Shown here in pieces: positions 58,101 to 64,000 of a stretch of DNA of 64,000 nucleotides (its first letter is position 1; the number at the start of each line of letters is the position of its first letter). The translations under genes and the position numbers were made by a program. The notes beneath the pieces are model-generated. The model did no database searches, was not told the DNA's origin, and saw nothing but the letters and a program-made list of their open reading frames with translations. The stretch is from positions 4,422,001 to 4,486,000 of the forward strand of contig BSQZ01000036.1 in assembly GCA_033239005.1 (NCBI GenBank). Direction: 5' to 3'. Origin of the DNA: Lamellibrachia satsuma (lineage: Eukaryota; Annelida; Polychaeta; Sabellida; Siboglinidae).

Positions 58101-61100
58101 GATGGTATCTTATTTAACATAATAAATAATGTGAACAAACAGATAGAACGTTCCAAATTCATCTGGACCACAATTTAAAATGTTTAATTCCTGTTAAATG
58201 AAACTCCTCTGAGGTATATATTACTATGCGGTTACAATTTGATGGTATGTATTTTTATGGACACTGGTTTTCCGGGATCACGGAAAATTGACAGAATTCA
58301 CGGATTCAGTGATTTGAAACAGAATTTGATTTCTCAAAATTAAATGGTTTATTCTGCGCCACATAAAGGATGATTTATAACTTGTCTAAACAGCGCAAAA
58401 CCGAACTAAGCACAAGGGATGACCTGCGGCCGCCATACCCACCTTTTACACAGCCCACGCATACTATTTTAATTTGCGTACAATTAACAAATGTGCCTTT
58501 TGTGAGAACAAATTGCTCTTTTAAAATGATTTTTTTTTAATTAGCATTTTTTAAATGGAACATTCTTTATTTTAAATGGAATTGACTTTTTTTAAACAGA
58601 ATATCCGTCATTTGAAACAGAATTTACCTTTTTTCTTAAATGGAATTTTGAAACGGAATTTGCCTTTTTTGAAATGGAAAATCAGTGTTCCCATATTTGG
58701 CTCATGTGAATTCAGTGCGCCAAGGTTTGACAGTACATAATTAAAGAAATGTTTGATTTCAGTGACGCTGAAGGACAGGAACTTTGTCTCTATCTGACAC
58801 AAGCGGTAGGCAATCCATATCTTATTTTTACCAAGCAACTCTTGTCTAACATAATCCTGTTGTAATAGTAATAATAATAGTAATACAACGTCCTTATTGA
58901 ATGTTTTTTATCAACTTTCAAATAGATGTTGAAATTTAACAGTATTCATCAGGGTTCAAATTGTTGTTGGCTACAAACACCATTTGTTGCTCTCCTATTC
59001 AGCCCTGAAGTCTGGTTAATCACATTTCCTGCTTTTTCCGCTCGCCCTTATCTCTCGTTCTCCGCTCCCTTCCAATTCTGCCAGACCCCTCTTTGCACAG
59101 TCCTCCCTTCTCAGTCATAATCTTCTCTTTCTACCCACCACTCCGAGTGCATCCGCAATGTTCGCTAATCGCTCCCCTACAATTCTTTCCACCTGCCACT
59201 TTATCCGAGTGATATATGACGGGGGGAAATAAAAAAATCACTTTTCATGTTTTGTCTCCCCTGCAGGCGTGTGTACCCTATTTTGAGATTTTGGAGAAAT
59301 GGATTTACAAAGGAATCATCCAGGACCCATATTCAGAGGTGAGTTCAAGCCTAGTTTGAGAGAAACAAGAAATTAAATCAGCAGCTAGAAAAATCCACAA
59401 GAATCTAGTCGATCTACATCATCTTATAAGTTTAATGTAGCATTGTGTGCTGTCGTTAAAGGTTCTTCCTGAATAAATTTTTTTGCTCATCTTATTTCAA
59501 ATTATTGTTTAACCTATCTAGTATCCACTATGAAATGCTAGCTCATTTGTACAGTGTCGTTATTTATTTTGTTTTGGTGAAATCATCGCACAGATTAAAA
59601 AATATTTTTTACTGGATTTGTTAAAATATTCAGCGAAAAAAGTGCAAATGTGATCCAGATCTATAATACTTTAACAAGACTGTTCACACTTCAATGATTT
59701 TTAAAAAATGTAGACTCTTAATAAACCAACTGTGCATATTACTTATTCATGCACGCACTACAAATTTTAACATCAACGAACCTGAAATACGATGGGCTAA
59801 TTCAGTCATTCTTGATGATGACGGCTTACTGTTACTGTATGGTATGTGCACCAACTAAGGTACGAATAGAATAAAGTAACATAGCACAGAATCAAACACT
59901 GACTCTCCCCACATTGTGTGGGGGGGGCAGTAGTACAGTGAGTAGAACATCTGACTCTCAGTCGAGAGAACCAGTGTTAGGATCCTCTTGCGGATGTTTC
60001 GAAACTTGGACAGTTTTGCTCACTCCACGTTGCCTCAGTTTACTCCTTAATAGGAAGTTTTAATGTATTAATTATTGTTACTGTACTGTTATGTACAAAT
60101 GGATCAGTAAACAATTCTGTCTGTCCGTCCGTACTCCGTCAGCTGTGTGAATGAGTGCCCGACTATAGACAGTGGTGGATATGTGTGATCAAATAATCTT
60201 TGTGCAATAATTGCAGTATGGCTGAATGTTTCTCAGAGAAGTCGAGATGGTGTTGGAATGAACAGGTCTGCTAGGGGGTTAACTGTAAAACGCTCTGAAT
60301 AGTCCCAAGGACTTGATACTGTGCTATATAAGAATGTATCTTTACCTCAGTTAGACTGTTGCCGTGTTGTCTGCTTCAGTTCCTCATTGAGGAGAATGAG
60401 TCGTTCCAGAAAGAAAAGCTGCAGGAGGACTACAACGATGCATATCCTTTGTCTCACACACACACTACAACACTGAGTGACACGGGCGTCTCTAGACACT
60501 GACATGTGCCAAAACTTATGGCATAGTTAGCCATAACTCTTACAGAATTTTCTTAAATTTTACGGGCATAGAAGACATTATGGCTTTGTCCGGGAGACCC
60601 TGAGGCCGTAGTGGATCACCATCTTAGGAGCCAAACAGTTGGTAGTTTCATTCAGAAAAGTGAAATATTCCGTGACGATATATCTCTAAAAAGAATGAAG
60701 CATAAAAAATAAAATACATTGCTCTAAGCATTAATCTCATTTGCCTGTTCAAAAATTTTTCGTAGTAATTACGTTGGTGTCTGTTTAATCTATTAAGTGG
60801 CGCCACTGACCTGCTGTCAAACTAGCACTGTGAGTGGTGAGTCTAGCATGAGGCTCGATGTGACCATCATGGCGAACCTGCGCTAGTAACAATGTATGTT
60901 TCCTCCTGCACTAATTACATTAATTAATTGTTGACTGATGAAAAATGGTTTCAGAAGTGGGACCCAAATGCACGCCCACATTCATGTATGACCACGAACA
61001 TTATCATAGTATACCCTAACTAATGCCACCTACTGGGAACTTCACTACACTATCTGTCGGGAACAGATTCCTGTCTTCCTTGAGCGGATGGCTGACAAAG

Positions 61101-63007
61101 TGCTGAACACTGGGAAATATCTCAACGTGGTTCGCGAGTGTGGTAAATAAAGAACAAGTTTCTACTTATTCTGTTTCTCTTTATTACATTTCTTCATTTG
61201 CCACAGGTTAAAATGAAGTAATTTTCCAAATAAAGGAAACATTATTAAAGTGATGATGTGTAATGAAGCGAATATTCACTGGCTGTAAACATGGGCACAT
61301 ATTCTGATATTGCATTTGTCCGTTGATATGACATGTGTTTCCCTAACATGGAGATCACTGTTATGACTCACTGAACCAAATGATGTATTGCTAGTATTGG
61401 GGGGGAGGGTAACACAGTCAGTTTGTCTCACATATTATTTGTATTCTAACCAAGTTGACTAAAAGAATATTTTTTCCATGTTTTCTCCAAGTCTATATTG
61501 TTAAGATAATGAATCACTTACCAGTTCTCCACAGTTCTACATTGGACACAACACATCGGATTTGACACCTGCACATCAAAAGAATCCCAATTTGGACGAG
61601 TAATGTTTGTGTGCGAGTTGCACTGATCTGCTCGTGGTGAGATGTTTGTTGATTTCCACCAGGCTGTGACGTTAAATGTCCTTGTGCCGAAGAGATTGTC
61701 TACTCCATTAAGGAGAGACAGTACTACGATCAGATTGAGAAGGCGTACAACTTTGCCAGTCGTCTTCTGCTCGATCTACTCATGCAGGAGAAGGAACTCA
61801 GAGCAAGGTTCAGGTAGGGTTCATGATAGGTTATTACAAGTTGCTCGGAATAACGTTAATGTTGGGGTTTTGGTTAGTTCAAGGATGCAGGGTCTGTAGT
61901 TTGTTCATTAGGTTTATATAAATGTTGACACATATTTGTGATTTTACAGTGACTTTTTAAATTGTATACAACCCTAAAAGTGTGTGTTGTTTATAACGTA
62001 GAAAATAGTTTTATTACAGTAGCTTCTGATTGGATCATGATTGTGAATTTTGTTTGATGAATATTATTGCAGTAAACTAGTGTGAATAATTGTCGAACAT
62101 TTGGGAAAGTGACGAATCTGTCATTAACTGTCTTTGTGTTCTTGCGTACAGGTCAATCAAGCATTACTTCCTGCTTGACCAGGGCGACTTCGTTGTCCAG
62201 TTTATGGACATGGCCGAAGACGAACTCTGGAAGACTATGGATCATATCTTCTTTGTTGGTGTGCCACTTAATGGATTAGCAAAAGTAATATCTTTGTGTA
62301 ACCACATTGAATGCCTATTGGATAGTGACAGTGTTTAATGTGTGAAGTAAAAGCATCCAGAGGAAATATAGCATCCGCAACAATGGCTGAGAATAGTAAT
62401 ATCACAAATGGAGTTTCTGCTCCCAGCGACAGAGATAAATTGTCAATATACATATACTGAGCCGGGAGAAGGTTGCTTGGATGTAACAACGTGTGTCGTC
62501 TTCTCCGGTCCAGGGCGAACTGCCCAGACTAATTTCTAAAACTCGCTCAGGTTGTTAAACTGGGAGTGATACTGGGCATTGCGCCCCCTAGTGACTAGCC
62601 TAACAAATAAATAAACAGCTAAATCCACCAGGGTTACATTTGGAGTCCTGCACAATACTTACTTAGGCACATTTGCTCGCTGGGAGCACGGCCATTGACA
62701 AAAGTTCTCCATTATATCCTCTTTTGTGCCATCTTTGTGATTGAATTCCAGCTGCTATCATTCCTCTTAATTTCCACTTCAGGGTCCCGGTGTTTCTAGG
62801 CTGACCCATTTTTCTCTTTTGTGTGCCCTTACTCCCGCAACAAATGGTAACCAGCACGAGAGAGTTACTGCCTGTCAATGATGCATATCCTGAGAGAGGT
62901 GGTCCTTAACAAAGCATACAGATCACACCGACGCGCCTGGACACCTTGCTGGAGCTGGCCTTGCGTACCAGCACAGCCAACGTGGATCCTTTCAAGGATG
63001 ACCTCAG
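46820..63007 (+). CDS. TUBGCP2: Gamma-tubulin complex component 2, first 21 coding exons (3' incomplete)
   Basis: Exons: 46820-46878, 47639-47720, 47989-48080, 48917-48974, 49461-49592, 51760-51853, 52613-52698, 52830-52907, 54841-54922, 55208-55285, 55971-56038, 56495-56539, 57387-57479, 57998-58059, 58763-58805, 59267-59338, 60380-60441, 61030-61142, 61663-61813, 62152 to about 62242-62254, 62922-63007. Phases agree throughout. About 577 of roughly 900 residues are visible. Landmarks: MSQHEFRIHHHVSEITTLLR, DLDPLVYLLSKL, FEYGLVNQALSSAMRTLIK, LQKFWFYIQPTARTMEILTS, YFEILEKWIYKGIIQDPYSE, MADKVLNTGKYLNVVRECG, RSIKHYFLLDQGDFVVQFMD and TANVDPFKDDL. GCP2 pairs with GCP3 and gamma-tubulin in the microtubule-nucleating complex at centrosomes; this covers the N-terminal GRIP1 part. 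The gamma-tubulin-binding GRIP2 part lies outside. One intron is AT-AC; the exon 20 end is uncertain. Confidence 0.96.
46965..47553. repeat. ~19-22-bp minisatellite
   Basis: Roughly 29 copies of GGTAGACAGGTTATTACAT, alternating with versions carrying an extra CAT or CATGA. TUBGCP2 intron 1. Confidence 0.95.
48118..48255. mobile_element. Possible hAT end fragment
   Basis: CAGGGCTTGACAATAACAAT has the CAGGG start and sequence style of hAT termini. No opposite end was recognised. TUBGCP2 intron 3. Confidence 0.3.
49921..51555. mobile_element. hAT-like non-autonomous transposon
   Basis: The left end CAGGCTTGTTAACAAATGCA and the inverted right end (GCATTTGCTTTTGTTAACAT then GCCTG) form terminal repeats starting CAGGC. 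The 8-base flanks GACAATAG and GATGATAG differ at two positions, fitting an aged 8-bp target duplication. ATGCAAAT motifs are concentrated in the subterminal regions. There is no transposase. Another element is nested at 50846-51444. TUBGCP2 intron 5. Confidence 0.6.
50846..51444. mobile_element. Nested transposon with CAGGG ends
   Basis: CAGGGATAGAACTT at the left and, inverted, CAGGGGTAGACCT at the right. Subterminal GACTAGTAAA words repeat in both orientations. CGCAT flanks both ends directly. A 71-codon minus-strand frame (51188-50973) lies inside, rich in Asp and Ser, with no recognisable match. Confidence 0.6.
53012..53757. repeat. 75-bp minisatellite, 10 copies
   Basis: CATGATTGGTCCTTGACTCC begins at 53041 and recurs every 75 bases to 53716, with very few substitutions. 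TUBGCP2 intron 8. Confidence 0.97.
54137..54600. repeat. ~225-bp tandem duplication
   Basis: Two copies share GACCTGGATATTTCACG-like text, GGTCCTGGGCCAGCTACTTG, AGAATCCTGGGGTCTGCAT and GGGTGTCCAGCCAGCCC. Copy 2 has a small insertion with ATCATGTGACTGTGGTCACA. TUBGCP2 intron 8. Confidence 0.8.
54942..55141. repeat. (TA)n and (CA)n microsatellites
   Basis: A TA run at 54942-54970 and a long CA run at 55056-55141 that starts with CATGCACG steps. TUBGCP2 intron 9. Confidence 0.95.
57690..57948 (-). mobile_element. tRNA-derived SINE family B, near full length
   Basis: Read on the minus strand: GTGCAGTTGCTCGGCAGTTA gives the A-box side and GGGGCTCAAGTCCACTTG the B-box side. TTTCGAAACTTGGCCAGTTT and CACCCCACTTTGCCTGTGTC then link it to the copy at 33642. 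The tail contains CCCACACAGGGGGTAAATGG; a piece of this also occurs at about 18370. TUBGCP2 intron 13. Confidence 0.7.
58255..58740. repeat. GGAATTT/TTTGAAAC-rich degenerate repeat
   Basis: Words such as TTTGAAACAGAATTT and AAATGGAATT recur many times. The opposite orientation occurs at 63760-63910, in intron 21. Both intervals lack genes. Confidence 0.6.
59450..59835. repeat. Dispersed intronic repeat family member
   Basis: AACCTATCTAGTATCCACTA and GTTTTGGTGAAATCATCGCA match the copies at 36340-37130 and 43180-43330. TUBGCP2 intron 16. Confidence 0.65.
59925..60345 (+). mobile_element. tRNA-derived SINE family A, full length
   Basis: A degenerate tRNA-like head (AGTAGTACAGTGAGTAGAAC, TCTCAGTCGAGAGAACC) is followed by GTCAGCTGTGTGAATGAG, GCAGTATGGCTGAATG and the end GCTATATAAGAATG then CTTTACC. 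It lies just upstream of exon 17 of TUBGCP2. Confidence 0.75.
60442..61029 (+). other. U12-type AT-AC intron of TUBGCP2
   Basis: Exon 17 ends GACTACAACGATGC and the intron begins ATATCCTTT, the full minor-spliceosome donor consensus. Near the 3' end TACCCTAAC (61012-61020) matches the branch consensus TTCCTTAAC at 7 of 9 positions, with the branch A 11 bases before the exon. The intron ends AC, and exon 18 begins CTACTGG. The join gives YNDAYWELHYTI, matching the GCP2 family. No GT-AG alternative keeps frame. Confidence 0.88.
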
Positions 63008-63356
63008 GTGAGTGGGAAAGTCCGCATTTCAGTTCTCTTCCCCTTGATACCTTGCGGCGTGGGAGCCATTTCAAATTCTTTTCCGCTATTTCATCAACTT
63101 ATCGCCATCTCTCTTGATCTTATGCCATTTTCTCCTATTCTCTGCCGTGCACACCTGCCTTTTCCAGTTCTCTCTTCACACTATCTCTCTACCTTGATTT
63201 ATTTTGGTTTACCTGCTCTCTTTGTCATTTTCTTGTTGTGCATTCTGTGAATGTGTCCTACCCATCACAGTCTGCTCCAAACTAACTTGTCATCTCATAT
63301 CACTTTCCATATTCTCCGAACCCAGTTGTTCTCTGCTACTTGGAGCTTCTCCTTCT

Positions 63357-63660
63357 GTCTCTGTCAGTGCAAGTCTTCCCAGGAGTTGTAGCTTCTCCTG
63401 GCTCTCTGTCAGTGCGAGTCTTCCCATGAGTTGTAGCTTCTCCTGTCTCTCTGTCAGTGCAAGTCTTCCCAGGAGTTGTAGCTTCTCCTGTCTCTCTGTC
63501 AGTGCGAGTCTTCCCATGAGTTGTAGCTTCTCCTGTCTCTCTGTCAGTGCGAGTCTTCCCAGGAGTTGTGGCTTCTCCTGTCTCTCTGTCAGTGCAAGTC
63601 TTCCCAGGAGTTGTAGCTTCTCCTGTCTCTCTGTCAGTGCAAGTCTTCCCACTAGTCTCT
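63357..63660. repeat. 45-bp minisatellite, about 7 copies
   Basis: CTCTGTCAGTGCAAGTCTTC followed by CCAGGAGTTGTAGCTTCTC repeats every 45 bases. Since 45 is divisible by 3, it keeps frames open on both strands and makes spurious repetitive peptides. TUBGCP2 intron 21. Only AT-rich repeat remains follow to the window end. Confidence 0.95.
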
Positions 63661-64000
63661 ACTACACACTGGTTGATTGGCAGTCAATGGAGCCACAAGT
63701 TTAGTGGCATTTTAACACATTTAGATATTACTATTCAAACAGTAAGAACTCGATATTCCTCATTTCCGTTTCAGTTCCATTTGAAAATTCTATTTCAGTA
63801 AAAGGTAAATTCTGTTTCTAATTACAGATATTCCATTTCAGAAAAAAGTTAATTCCATTTAAAATAACACATTTTCCATTTCAAAAATACAAATTCTGTT
63901 TGAAATTCATTTTAATGATGGCACCTTTAAATATTTTCAACTATTGAAGTTCATGTATGTGCGTATGTGTGTAAATATGTTTGTGCGTGTATACCGTGGG

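Noticed and set aside
63204..63704. 166-codon plus-strand frame and 120-codon antisense frame
   Set aside because: Both are made of the 45-bp minisatellite inside a TUBGCP2 intron; repeat length divisible by three keeps frames open.

Overview
The window is nuclear DNA from an animal, most likely a marine invertebrate. It is AT-rich, its genes are split by many GT-AG introns, and the introns and intergenic spaces are full of LINE, SINE, Penelope-like and DNA-transposon remains, microsatellites and minisatellites. Protein similarity alone does not let me name the species; a spiralian or an invertebrate deuterostome would fit.

Six host genes were found, five of them by joining exons by hand and checking reading phase across each junction. 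(1) 2-541 (+): the 3' end of an extended short-chain dehydrogenase/reductase, whose tail runs into a small DNA transposon. (2) 8696-19648 (-): a complete 14-exon TTLL12. (3) 24870-30650 (-): complete eL42 (RPL36A). (4) 30757-38267 (+): a SMAP/C11orf58-like small acidic protein gene with two tandem sets of exons 2-4. (5) 39900-44606 (-): complete 4-exon TMEM138. (6) 46820-63007 and beyond (+): TUBGCP2, the first 21 coding exons, with the C-terminal part outside the window.

Layout. 0.5-8.6 kb is a transposon graveyard: MITE, microsatellite foldback, L2-type SINE tail, LINE reverse transcriptase, hAT-like transposase, LINE C-terminus and a Penelope-like fragment. 8.7-19.6 kb is TTLL12, with a 977-bp long-inverted-repeat element in intron 1. 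19.7-24.8 kb is LINE and SINE debris. 24.9-38.3 kb holds eL42 and SMAP, transcribed divergently from start codons only 106 bp apart; intron 1 of eL42 carries a 3-kb inverted-repeat element. SMAP and TMEM138 converge. TMEM138 and TUBGCP2 diverge across about 2.2 kb. TUBGCP2 introns hold three minisatellites and a nested pair of DNA transposons.

TTLL12, TMEM138 and TUBGCP2 all act on microtubules or cilia, while eL42 is a ribosomal protein. I see no sign that they form a functional cluster beyond being neighbours. The most notable gene-level features are an AT-AC (U12-type) intron in TUBGCP2, a second non-canonical TUBGCP2 junction beside a U12-like branch site, a probable GC-AG intron in TTLL12, and the duplicated exon set of SMAP.
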